Shown piece by piece: positions 11,710 through 22,264 of a stretch of DNA of 64,000 nt; position 1 is the first letter of the stretch; each line of letters opens with the position of its first letter. The notes below the pieces were generated by a model that saw only the letters and a list, made by a program, of their open reading frames with translations, did no database searches and had not been told where the DNA came from. Source of the DNA: Avena insularis (lineage: Eukaryota; Streptophyta; Magnoliopsida; Poales; Poaceae). A program made the position numbers and the translations under genes. The stretch lies in assembly GCA_023614405.1 (NCBI GenBank), contig CM042690.1, forward strand, positions 666,756,802-666,820,801, given 5' to 3'.

Positions 11710-12540
11710 CTAGTGTTCCGAACCTGGATCAGATTGGTACCTACTAGTCAAACTAATAGCATGTGCCACATCCGGTCTTGTACATAGCATGCCATACATA
11801 ATAGAGCCTATGGCCGAGGCATAGGGGATCTTATCCATCATCTCTCTTTCTTCCGCCGTAGCCGCACTTTGAGTCTTACTCAATGTATTGCCTTGCAACA
11901 TAGGTAAGAACCCCTTCTTACTTTTGTCCATATTAAACTTCTTTAATATCTTATCAAGGTATGTACTCTGCGATAGCCAAATTAGGCGCCTTGATCTATC
12001 TCTATAGATTTTAATGCCTAATATATATGACGCTTCACCAAGGTCTTTCATCGAAAATTTGCTGTTTAGATAACTTTTAGCACTGTTTAAAAGATCTATA
12101 TCATTTCCAATCAATAATATGTCATCCACATATAATATCAGAAATGCCACATTGCTCCCACTCACTTTCTTGTAAATACAAGCCTCTCCATAAGTTTGGA
12201 CAAATCCAAACTCTTTGATCACCTCATCAAAGCGGAGATTCCAACTTCGTGATGCTTGCTTCAGTCCATAGATGGATCGCTGAAGTTTGCACACCTTATT
12301 AGCATCCTTAGGATCGACAAAACCCTTAGGTTGTATCATATACAACTCTTCTTCAATCTTACCATTGAGGAACGCAGTTTTGACATCCATCTGCCATATT
12401 TCATAATCGAAATATGCAGCAATTGCTAACATAATCCTAGACGATTTAAGCATCGCTACGGGAGAGAATGTCTCATCGTAGTCAACTCCTTGAATTTGTC
12501 GAAACCCCTTTGCGACAAGTCGAGCCTTATAGATGGTCAC
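11710..12540 (-). pseudogene. Copia reverse transcriptase (BARE/Angela-like)
   Basis: A 276-residue frame covers most of the RT domain: KARLVAKGFRQIQGVDYDET, WQMDVKTAFLNGKIEEELYM, KLQRSIYGLKQASRSWN and the catalytic LYVDDILLIG (intact YVDD). MKDLGEASYILGIKI follows. The N-terminal part lies in another frame (ending near 12554: MKSEMESMYENQVW, KWIFQKEN), so one frameshift separates it from the main frame near 12550. The domain is otherwise well preserved, fitting a fairly young insertion. Confidence 0.88.
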
Positions 12541-12553
12541 GTTACCATCAGCA

Positions 12554-14323
12554 TCAGTTTTCCTTTTGAAAAATCCATTTATTCTGAACGGCCTTTCGGT
12601 CGTGAGGTAAGTCCACCAAGTTCCAAACTTGGTTCTCGTACATGGATTCCATCTCGGATTTCATGGCTTCTAGCCATTTGTTGGAATCCAGGCTCATCAT
12701 CGGTTCTTCATACGTCAGGTCATCCATTTCATCAACCATGAAATTCACAACAGATTGCCGCATACCTGTGAGCTGCACGTATCTTGCTTGACCTGCGAGG
12801 TTTGGTAGTGTCCTCTTTCGGAGTTTCATGATCATTATCATTAGCTCTCTCTTCATCAGGTGAAGTCAACTCCGAAACAACTTCCGGTGCTGCGCCACTC
12901 GCCATTCCATGAAGAGAAGGTTCAATAACCTCTTCGAGTTCTACCTTCCGACTACTCACACATTTCGCGAGAAACTCCTTCTCAAGAAAGGATCCATTCT
13001 TGGCAACAAAAACCTTGCCCTCGGATCTGTGATAGAAGGTATATCCAATTGTTTCCTTAGGGTATCCTATGAAGACACATTTTTCTGCTTTGGGTTCGAG
13101 TTTATCCGGTTGAAGTTTCTTCACATAAACATCGCATCCCCAAACCTTGAGAAATGACAGCTTAGGTTTGTTTCCAAACCATAATTCATACGGTGTCGTT
13201 TCAACGGATTTAGATGGTGCCCGATTTAAAGTGAATGCAGCTGTTTCCAGTGCATAACCCCAAAATGACAGAGGTTAGTCAGTCAGAGACATCATAGATC
13301 GAACCATATCCAATAAGGTACGATTACGACGTTCCGACACACCATTACGTTGTGGTGTTCCGGCAGGCGTGAGTTGTGAAACTATTCCACACTCTTTCAT
13401 GTGTGTGCTAAACTCGTAACTTAGATACTCTCTCCACGGTCAGACCGTAGAAACTTGATCTTTCTATTACGATGATTTTCCACTTCATTCTGAAATTCCT
13501 TGAACTTTTCAAAAGTTTCAGACTTGTGTTTCATCAAATAGATATACCCGTATCTACTCAAATCATCCGTGAAAGTAACAAAATAACGATATCCACCTCA
13601 CCGACACACTCATTGGTCCACACACATCAAGATGTATGATTTCCAATAGATCGTCGCCTGCTCCATTGAACCGGAAAATGGCGTTCTAGTCATCTTGCCC
13701 ATAAGGCATGGCTCACATGTATCAAATGATTCAAAATCAAGTGATTCCAAAAGTCCATCAGAATGGAGTTTCTTCATGCGTTTAACGCCAATATGACCTA
13801 GACGGCAGTGCCACATATATGTAGACATATCATCATCAAGTTTAATCTTTTTAGCATTAACATTATGGATGTGCGTAATATTACTATCGAGATCCAATAG
13901 AAATAAACCATTCAACACACTTGCATGACCATAAAAGATATCATTCTTATAAATCGAACAACCATTGTTCTCAGGTTTAAAGGAATGACCACTTTGCATC
14001 AAACATGATCCAGATACAATGTTCATGCTCAGTGCAGGCACCAAATAACAATTATTTAGTTTTATAACTAATCCCGGTGGCAAATGGAGAGGTAGCGTCC
14101 CGACGGCGATCACATCAACTCTTTATCCATTGCCGACCCGCATCCTAACCTCATCCCTTGCTAGTTGTCGCTTGTTCCGCAGCCCCTGAACCGAGTTACA
14201 TATATTAGCAACCGATCCGGTATCAAATACCCAGGTGCTACTACAAGTACTAGTCAAGTACACATCAATAACATGTATATCACATATACATTTGTTTGCC
14301 TTGCTGGACTTCTTGTCCGCCAA
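12554..14323 (-). pseudogene. Copia protease, pre-integrase and integrase, several frames
   Basis: From the N-terminal side: WVFDTGSVANICNS near 14240 (protease active site, DTG), then MWHCRLGHIGVKRMKKLH near 13810 and CEPCLMGKMTRTPF near 13700 (pre-integrase zinc-binding region). The integrase core between about 13610 and 13125 has no single open frame and is the most damaged part. KAEKCVFIGYPKETIGYTFY near 13080 marks the integrase end. Integrase is the most disrupted function of this copy. Confidence 0.8.
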
Positions 14324-14329
14324 ATACTT

Positions 14330-14385
14330 GGGGCAGTTGCGCTTCCAATGGCCAGTCCCCTTGCAATAGTAGCACTCGGTGTCAG
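14330..14385 (-). pseudogene. Gag zinc knuckle of the BARE/Angela-like element
   Basis: The minus strand encodes ECYYCKGTGHWKRNC, a CX2CX4HX4C zinc knuckle, just before the protease. It would bind RNA during packaging. It lies outside the longest open frames, showing a frame break near 14330. Confidence 0.8.
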
Positions 14386-14534
14386 ACTTAGGGCCAGCCC
14401 GGGGTTACTTTTTCAGTGGGCAACAGACTTGCCACCCTTATTTCCTTGTGCTTGCCTTTCTTGTCTTTCTTGAAACCGTGGTCCTATTGATCATCAACAC
14501 TTGATGTTCTTTCCTAATCTCCACTTCGCATGTC

Positions 14535-15086
14535 TTAAGCATTGATGTAAGCTCGAAGAGACTTCTTCATGCCCTGCATATTATAGTTCATCACGAAGCT
14601 CTTGTAGCTAGGTGGCAGAGATTGGAGAACACGATGTATGCCTAAGTCAATGGGAATCGTTATTCCCAAGGACACAAGCTTATCGGCGTACCCAGATATT
14701 TTGAGTACGTGCTCACTAACGGAGCTGTTTTCCTCCATCATGCAGCTAAAGAACTTTTCTGTAGCATTTTAACTCTCTACGGCAGCATGGGTATCGAAAA
14801 TCATTTTCAATTCTCCCATGGTATCAAAGGCATTGCCATTTTCAAAACGCTTTCGAAGTTCTGGCTCTAGCCCATACAGTATGCCGCAATGAACTAAGTT
14901 GTGGTCCTCCTGACGAGTCACGTAGACATTCTTTTCCTCGTCAGGGGCATCAGGATCTGGTGGGGGGCCTAGTGGCGCATCTAGCACATATTGCTTTTGT
15001 GCAGCAGTGAGGAGAATCCTCAAATTCATAGCCCAGTTGGTGAAGTTGCTACCATTCGCAGCAAGTTTCTCTTTCTCCATGAACAC
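14535..15086 (-). pseudogene. Copia gag (BARE/Angela-like), split
   Basis: The frame 15086-14769 reads KLAANGSNFTNWAMNLRILL and DHNLVHCGILYGLEPELRKR, typical of Gag in BARE/Angela elements. It stops at TAA near 14770 and continues at 14741-14535 (SVSEHVLKISGYADKLVSLG, HRVLQSLPPSYKSFVMNYNM). A premature stop between the two pieces interrupts an otherwise recognisable Gag. Confidence 0.83.
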
Positions 15087-16163
15087 ATTGAAATTAAAAG
15101 CAGGTGGTGTTATCTACAACAGAATTTATAAAGTTTATTTAGACTAAGTTTATGATAGATTGAGTTCAACTAATCCAAATTACTAATGAACTCCCACTCA
15201 AAAACGACATCCCTCGTGTCCTTTTGGTGATTACATGAACCAAATCCACTATACCAAGTCCGATCATCACGTGAGTTGATATAGCTTCAAAGGCGAGCAT
15301 CTATATGGGCATCATATCAACCATATGACTCATGCTTAACCTTGCGGTCCGTGTTTCGAGGACATGTCTGTACATGCTAGGCTCGCCAAGTAAGAACCTT
15401 AGTATTCGCGTGTGTAAAACTGTCTTACACCCGTTCCTATGAAAGCGTAGATTCGAGTACACCCGATCATCACGTGATGTCTCGAAACACGATCCATAGA
15501 ACGGTGCATACTCAAGGAAGAACATATTTTTATCTTGATATCTAAAAGAGGGATCATCTTATAATGCTATCAAACGCACCAAACTAGCAGTATAAGATGC
15601 TAACATCTAATGTGTAAAGTGAGATGATATGGTCCATGCATTTGATCTCTATCACTTGCATCATGGTATGATCTCTTTCACTCCTTTGTGTGTAAGTACA
15701 AGGTCTATGGAACTTACACGTTGAGTGTGTTGTAAGAGTATCCACCATACATCTACTTACAACAATACCATATCAACACACTAGCCCAACAACGATCTAA
15801 ACTAGACGCCTCTAATTTATCAATTGCAAGTTTTACGTGGCTTAGGGCTTTCGGAGATAGAACCGTTCTTACCTACGAACATGAACCACAACGAGGATAA
15901 CTAAGTTATTAGCAACTCGTTGTAAATCATATATTGACTATAGTAGGAGAGACAGACACCCGCCAGCCACTTATGCAAAACAAGTTGCATGTCAGTCGTG
16001 GAACCGGTCTCACGTACGATGACATGTAAGGTTGGTCCGGGCCGCTTCATCCCACTATGCCACTAATATCCAAAATACATAGAAGATGCAATAACATGAT
16101 CATCATCGCCCACATATCAACCATATGTGTACTACCCGTGCTAAGCACCTACGCATAGATCAA
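15087..16163 (-). other. Untranslated leader of the BARE/Angela-like element
   Basis: About 1.1 kb between the primer site and gag with no supported coding region. A long leader is normal in BARE-type elements and holds packaging signals; I cannot point to a specific one here. Confidence 0.6.
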
Positions 16164-16175
16164 GATCTGATACCA
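16164..16175 (-). promoter_or_regulatory. Primer-binding site, initiator tRNA-Met type
   Basis: The minus strand reads TGGTATCAGATC one base after the end of the 5' LTR. It is complementary to the 3' end of initiator tRNA-Met apart from one position, as usual for Copia. Confidence 0.85.
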
Positions 16176-16176
16176 C

Positions 16177-17802
16177 TATTGGGTTCGCAGCATAGAAAAA
16201 AAATTCCTACGGTGTGAACTACACGCCAAGATATATCTACTAGGTACAAAGCAACGGGTGGACATACATCCAACAAGAACTTACCCTCGTAGACAACGAG
16301 CTTTGTTAACGAGTAGGAACTCGTGGTTGATGTAGTCGTACACTTGCCGATCTCAAGATCATGAGGAAGTCCGAGCGCCGCAACTCAGCAGCGCATCCGC
16401 ACTCGCACACACGTTCAAGCCACCGGACAACCTCCACCTCCTCGCTCCAGCGATCCAGGAAGCAACAACTTCCCATTTAAATGCCACTGGGAACATGTAT
16501 CTCGCTAATCCGAGACCATGGGGGAATAATTCTAGAGGGGGAGAGAGATCCTTCACAAGGAGGTATGTGGATGAAGGAGGGAATGGGTGGCCTTTTATAG
16601 GAGGAGGGGGTGCCCCCTCTCCATGGCCGGGGCATGGGGGGTGACCCCTCACCTCCCCTATTCATGTGGTGGTAACCCCTTCACATTCCCTTTTAAAGTC
16701 TCCACTTTAAATGCATTAAATTTCTCCAGATTTAATGCTCTCTCATTTAATAAAACTCTTTTTATTAAATTTATTCAGAATTTTGTTAATTACTTTAATT
16801 AACAAACATTCACATATAGCCCCTTGCAATATTTCAATATCACATGCAGAAGCACCTTCTGCAATTTCACCTGAAACAATTTCCGGTTTCTATTGAAACA
16901 ATTCCTGCGCTTTGCAATTCTTTCGTCTGAAACATATGTGCTCCAAAATGGTGTCCGGCAACTGCTAAGTGTGCCACCCTACGGTTTGCGAATAATGCAG
17001 ACATGATCGAGGCCCTTCTCCGATCAATAATCAGCAGCGGGACCTGGAGATCCCTACTGACTCCTACACATTCAACAATGACTCCTGTGATCGTGAGAAC
17101 CTTTAACGCTTGTAACTAAATCCCTTTGTCTCTCGATATATTACATGTCCGAGATTCCATCATCGGTATCTCCATACCTATTTTGATCTCGTTACCGACA
17201 TGCACTCTTTTCTCGTTCCCGTGATATAACATTCTAGTGATCACATCACTTGCTTGCAAGCTATCCTAATGTGATATCACCGAGAGGGCCTAGACTATAT
17301 CTATCCGTCATCTGGATTGACAAATTCCACTCTTGATCCATGAGCCTCAACATAACACCTTCGTAGTACTGAACCCATCTTTATAGTCACCATGTTACGG
17401 TGTGACGTTTGATGTTATCAAGATACTCTTCCGGTGTTAGCAATTAACATGATCTCATGGTCTAAGGATAAAGATTACTTCGTATGATGTTTTAGCAATA
17501 TAAACACAATGACTTGATCGTAATGCTATACTTCGGATGAATGTTCATCACATCATGCCACCAATGGTGTGACCTTGTTATTAACAACATCCAATGTCCA
17601 TGATCAGGAAACCTTGATCATCCTATTAATCAACAAGCTAGTCTATAAGAGAGGCATGACTAGGAACCCTTTTTTTTATTAAACACACATGTATTGATGT
17701 TTCCGAATCAATACATTTCTAGCATGTAAAATAAACATCTATCATATATAAGGAATATATAATAAAAACTTTATTATTGCCTCTCAGGGCATATTTCCTT
17801 CA
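16177..17802 (-). repeat. 5' LTR of the BARE/Angela-like element
   Basis: It ends in plus orientation with 'gggcatatttccttca' and is followed by CTCTA. The inner end reads TATTGGG where the other copies have TGTTGGG, a mutated terminal dinucleotide. A TATA-like box is at 16592-16599 (minus strand). Confidence 0.92.
16592..16599 (-). promoter_or_regulatory. TATA box of the 5' LTR promoter
   Basis: The minus strand reads TATAAAAG at the position equal to 9889-9896 in the other LTR. As this is the 5' LTR, this copy would drive transcription of the element. Confidence 0.58.
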
Positions 17803-18656
17803 CTCTAAGCGTCACTGAACCCTTAAGTGTCTTACCCTACGGTTCAGGAACGTAGAAAACATGATCAAGACGTTTCTCTAACCAATGATCATCGGCGGGA
17901 CCTGGATTCCCATAATGATCCCTACACATTCCACAATTAAATGTCGTTTGAACCATAAACATCGAGTCCAATTCCCTTTGTTATTTCGATACCTGACTTG
18001 TCCGAGATCTGATCGTCGGTATCATCATACTTGGCTCAATATCGTTACCGATAAGTGTTGCTTAACTCGTTCTCGTGCTATTCTATCCCCATGACCTGGT
18101 CGTACACTTCGCAGCTTCACAGATGTAATCTCACCGAGTGGGCCCAGTGTATCTTCCCGTCACGTAGGAGAACAAATCCTGATCTTGATACATACGCCGC
18201 AATTTATCCCTTCGAAATACCTAACATACATCTTTATGATCACCCTGTTACGGTGTGACCTTTGATGCAATCAAGGGAGCCTCGGGTGATAGTGATTAGA
18301 TACGATCTCACGGTCTAAGGATAGGTTACTTTGTTTCAGAAGTATCGCAACGATGAACTTTGTGACTTGATCATGTTGCAATATTTATTTTGGGTATGTG
18401 TGTCCATCATATCATTCACTAATGATATGACCTCATTATCAATTGGCTTGAACGTCTATGATCAGGAAACCTTGATCATCAGTTGATCAATGAACTAGTT
18501 AAATAGAGGTTACTAGGGACTAGGTTTATTTACATATTGCATGTGTATCAATATTTCTGATTGATACAGTTATAGCATGACATAAAACTATTATGAACTA
18601 ATGAGATATGATAATAAACATGTTTTATTATTTGCCTCTAGGGCATATCTCCACCA

Positions 18657-20112
18657 TAATCCACCTCAACAATTTGCGTAATATATTTACGACCTCAAAA
18701 GTGACAAATGGGTCTCACCTATCAGTTTTAGTGTCAATTCATGCTCAGCACGTCATTTGTGTGAATTGCAAAATTCATGCTCTAGAGTGGTAGTTTTACG
18801 TTGTCAAAACATAAAGTGGTATCATTTGGTAAATTTGGCCTTTAAAGTAATAGTTTTAGGCTATTAACTCTGATTTCCTCTACTACAATGGGCTTAAAGA
18901 AGGAACCAATTCAAGCTTCACGTCTTTCTGATTAGATAAAAGCAACTACAAATAAAATAATTATTTTGGACAAGTTCTGGCTACCTTTGGGATGCCAGTT
19001 TACAAAGTTCAAATGTTTTCTATTGGTTCAAATTTAAAATTTGAATTTAGACAAACCCTCATACGATCATATCTTTGCCATCTTTTGTCCAAATCTATCA
19101 ATTACTCTACTTAGAATCATCGTTTGTTTATGTTTTGAAATATCTATATTATGTAATATTTTATTTTCATTTGGCTATTGACTTTAGTTTGTTGTTTATA
19201 TACGAGAAAGGTTACATATCATCAACATAAGGCAAGTTACATCTTTGACCAGAGCTCCTACAATTTTGTATGCTTAAGTTGATTACATAAAGTAATGCAC
19301 ACTTAGTTTCATATTAAGTACTTTACTTCATGCTTTAACTCATAGATATGAACCCTATGTTGCAAATGTAGTTATCCTTGAACCATGACATGTTATAAAA
19401 AAGTGATAGAATAGTCGATCAATTTTTTTAAAACATACGAAACACTTAGCTTTGTAGAGTTAAATGTTTAAACCGTTTGGGGTCTAAAGTAAAAAATATT
19501 CGTGAAACACTAATATAGAAAGGTTAATGTCATTAAATGTGGTTTTTGAGATAAAACTAGGACATTCACCATAGATGAACTGGAGTGATAGGATAGTGCA
19601 ACGGAGCATCAAGAATGTGGACAGCCTGCACCTAGGAATAATTAAAAAAAAAGTCTCAACATACCCATTTGTTCACCATACATCCTACTATATGGGCAGT
19701 GCATTAATAGAGTAACTAGTGGGAGAGGATCTGTGTGCTCATAGAGGGCTCGACGATGCTAGTAAATTCAGGTGTCCCGGTTCCACACCTGAGTGTAGAA
19801 ACAAAAATGGTGGAGTGTTAAATATGTTCAATCTCATAGGATGTCAACTCTATTGATTAGCCATGTACACGATGAAGGGTGATAGTGTGTACCAGACTTA
19901 TGTATGAACCTTCTCAGAACATTGATTTTAGAAAATGATACTCTTTGGAAACCATATGTTCCGCGATAAATAGTATCCATGTGGTAGGCTAATTATGAAG
20001 TATGTGTGACCGTACTAGCCCTATAGTAGTTTTAATCAACTTAACTCAAACCTAATCTCTAAAAAAATTGCAAATCTATCGACCAATATCGTTAGACTGG
20101 CATCACACCGGG
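18657..20112. other. AT-rich region, nothing recognised
   Basis: No coding region, LTR end or terminal inverted repeat could be recognised on either strand. It lies downstream of the expansin gene and before the older LTR, so it may be remaining low-copy host sequence or eroded repeats. Confidence 0.4.
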
Positions 20113-20754
20113 TTATTTTAGTAATGTGGAAATATAACACTACTATGTAAAATGAGTCTGAAAAGCAAGACTATGCATCGCCAATTTACACAAGTATGGA
20201 AAATAGATTTATAATCTATCTCATTTAATATACACACTAGTTGATACAAATGCAAATATGTATAACAAATAAATTAAACATGTACACATGTTGGATGTAT
20301 AAACGTTGTGACAAATGAATCGATATATATACACGTTTTGTGCACTGCATAATCCCCCAAACCGATCACATATCCAGAATTGATATCTTCAGAGTGATCA
20401 CACAAACTGCAAATTGCTCGCAAATGTTTGGAGTAGTTATTTTATTAATGTGGAAATATAATACTACTACGTAAAATGAGTCCGAGAGCAAGACTATGCA
20501 TCGTCAATTTACACAAATACACAAAATAGATTTAGAATCTATCTCATTTAATATACACACAAGTTGATACAAAGACAAATATGTACAACAAATAAATTAA
20601 ACATGTACACATGTTGGATATATAAAGATTGTGGCTAATGAATCGATATATACACACAATTTCTGCACTGCCTACCCCCACAAACCGATCACAGATCGTG
20701 AATTGATATGTTGAGAGTCATCACACGAATTGCAAATTGCTCGCAAATGTTTGC
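20113..20754. repeat. Tandem duplication (period ~324 bp) including the expansin 3' end
   Basis: Unit 1 (20113-20430) and unit 2 (20437-20754) share nearly every block, for example 'aatgtggaaatata', 'caagactatgcatcg', 'taaattaaacatgtacacatg' and 'gcaaattgctcgcaaatgtttg'. The right end of unit 2 is the last ~30 bp of the expansin coding sequence. Unit 1 therefore carries an extra copy of the coding end plus the downstream region. Confidence 0.88.
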
Positions 20755-21033
20755 CCAAACTTCCATCCACCTGGCACAATAGCGTTGAACACAATTGTCT
20801 GTCCATCTGTGTCGATCAATCTAAACGAGAGTTCTTTCCCGGTAAGAAGAGCTAAAGAGTGTCAGTTCGCGCCCCAATTACGGGCCATTGGCATCCAGTC
20901 GGTTGAGTCGGAGCTCTTGACATCCATAGACTTGATCGAACCGGTGGCGGCGATATTTAGCACCGTAACTAGGTTGAAGTAATCGTGACCAACGATCTTG
21001 AACCGCACCCCACCCTTCTTCACGCACGGAACC
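20721..21033 (-). pseudogene. EXPA: Expansin exon 3
   Basis: The acceptor is CTTTAG before 21033. The exon starts in the split Arg codon (AG from exon 2, G here), then encodes VPCVKKGGVRFKIVGHDYF. The TGA at 20862-20864 follows ARNWGAN, where expansins have Trp. The frame then continues for 46 further codons with clear expansin sequence to the natural stop at 20721-20723. Confidence 0.92.
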
Positions 21034-21116
21034 CTAAAGAAATTTGTGTTAATTACAAAATTATGCAATTTTGACTTCCAGAAACACCAAATTGTAGTAA
21101 CATAAAACAACTCATG

Positions 21117-21670
21117 CACTACGGGAAAAACTTTTTTTGCCATGTGGCAAAACCACACGGCAAAGGAGACAAGGAACATGGCAAAGGCTTTGCCGTGTGT
21201 ATACACATGGCAAAAGTCACACAGCAGCGTTTGCGACGGCAAAGAGGCTTTGCCGTGTGTCTCTAGCGCAAAACACGGCAAAGCCTTTGTCGTGTGTCTG
21301 GCAGGCGTACACGGCACAATAAAGTAGCTTCATGGTTCCGTCCGTTTGACGGAGCCAGAGGGACTTTGCCATGTGCTCGCTTTGCCGTGTGTTTTGGGCC
21401 TTTGCCGTGTACTTTGCCTTTGCCGTGTGCCGCTTCTGTGCCGTGTTTTGCGCCTTTGCCGCGTGTCCTCTGGGAGTTACCACACGGCAAAGAATCCCGC
21501 TTTGCCATGTGCCGCCGCTGAAGAACACACGGCAGAGACTATCCCTTTGTCGTGTGCCTCTTCTAGGTGGAACATGGCAAAGGTGTCGTTTCATCTTGCC
21601 ACGACAAGTTCTTGCTTTGCTGCCGTGTGTATACACACGGCAAAGTGACCACACGGCAAAGGGCCCAGGT
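21117..21670. repeat. Left (3') subterminal region of the CACTA element
   Basis: More than ten copies of TTTGCCGTGTG or its inverse CACACGGCAAAG, some with C-to-T changes (TTTGCCATGTG), lie in both orientations in ~550 bp. In CACTA elements such clusters bind the TNPA-type protein and are needed for excision. Confidence 0.9.
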
Positions 21671-22264
21671 TTTTTCACTTTTTCTCTGTTTTTCTTTCAT
21701 TTCCTGCATTTGAAACACATAATATATATATTTGATCATATAGATCATCACCAACACATAATACATGTATATGATCATAAGATCATTACCAACACCAAAA
21801 TAACAATAATATGATCATATATCATCACAAACACTACCAAAATCATATCATCATTACCACACAAGCAACAATGCAAACTTCACAAGAACAAGTCATAAGC
21901 CATTCACAAGTATTACAAGTTTATTCTTCTTCCCACCCACAAGACCATCACCGCCAAGTGCTCCACAAGCTCATGCTCCGAATCCACGTGATATCCTACA
22001 AGTTTAAGAAAAGTACGTCAATATGGCAAGTAAAATTCATGACAAGGCTAAATTTTCTATAAGTCTCATGGCAAGGTGATGAAAATGACAAGTACAATTT
22101 GAGAATGGCATATAATTGTCTACAAGTGTCATGGCAAGGCTAAATTTTCTACAAGTGTGATGGCATGACTAAATTTTCTACAAGTATGATGGCATGACTA
22201 AATTTGACAAGTGTAGGAGAACTAACCGTGATGCACACATGATGGCCACAACCTCAAAGCCCTC
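21671..22264. other. 3' untranslated/intergenic part of the CACTA element
   Basis: AT-rich, with 'gatcatatagatcat'-like palindromic blocks around 21735-21830, then short repeats at 22060-22215. No coding region is supported. Confidence 0.5.
22060..22215. repeat. Short tandem repeat, ~31 bp units
   Basis: Units of the form 'ctacaagtgtgatggcatgactaaattt' recur three to four times (near 22110-22200), with more diverged copies before. Confidence 0.65.

Larger units (their letters stand above)
9466..17802 (-). mobile_element. Full-length BARE/Angela-like Copia retrotransposon
   Basis: LTRs of 1650 bp (9466-11115) and 1626 bp (16177-17802) are very similar. They are flanked by a perfect 5-bp target duplication CTCTA at 9461-9465 and 17803-17807. 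Read on the minus strand the LTR begins TGAAGGAAATATGCCCTGAG and ends CTGCGGACCCAACA, close to the BARE/Angela/WIS type of Triticeae. A primer site and a polypurine tract lie at the expected places. The internal region carries gag, zinc knuckle, protease, integrase, RT and RNase H in Copia order, with frameshifts. Total length 8.3 kb is normal for the group. Confidence 0.93.
9269..18656 (-). mobile_element. Diverged BARE-like LTR (apparently solo), split by a younger Copia element
   Basis: Outside the inner element, 9269-9465 and 17803-18656 join into one LTR of about 1.05 kb. It starts TGTTGCCCC and ends in 'ttgcctctagggcatatctccacca', the inverted form of a BARE/Angela-type LTR start. Its body shares blocks such as 'catctttat.atcaccctgttacggtgtgac' with the LTRs of the inner element but is clearly more diverged. 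No partner LTR or pol genes of this copy are present, so it is probably a solo LTR. No target duplication was found, and the ends are approximate. Confidence 0.65.

Noticed and set aside
18657..20112. Small inverted-repeat transposon (MITE) in the AT-rich region
   Set aside because: I looked for Stowaway- or Tourist-type ends with TA or TAA duplications and found no convincing pair.
20862..21317. Single 151-residue protein starting in the CACTA end
   Set aside because: Its upstream half is subterminal repeat and intron sequence; only the part from 21033 down is expansin exon 3.
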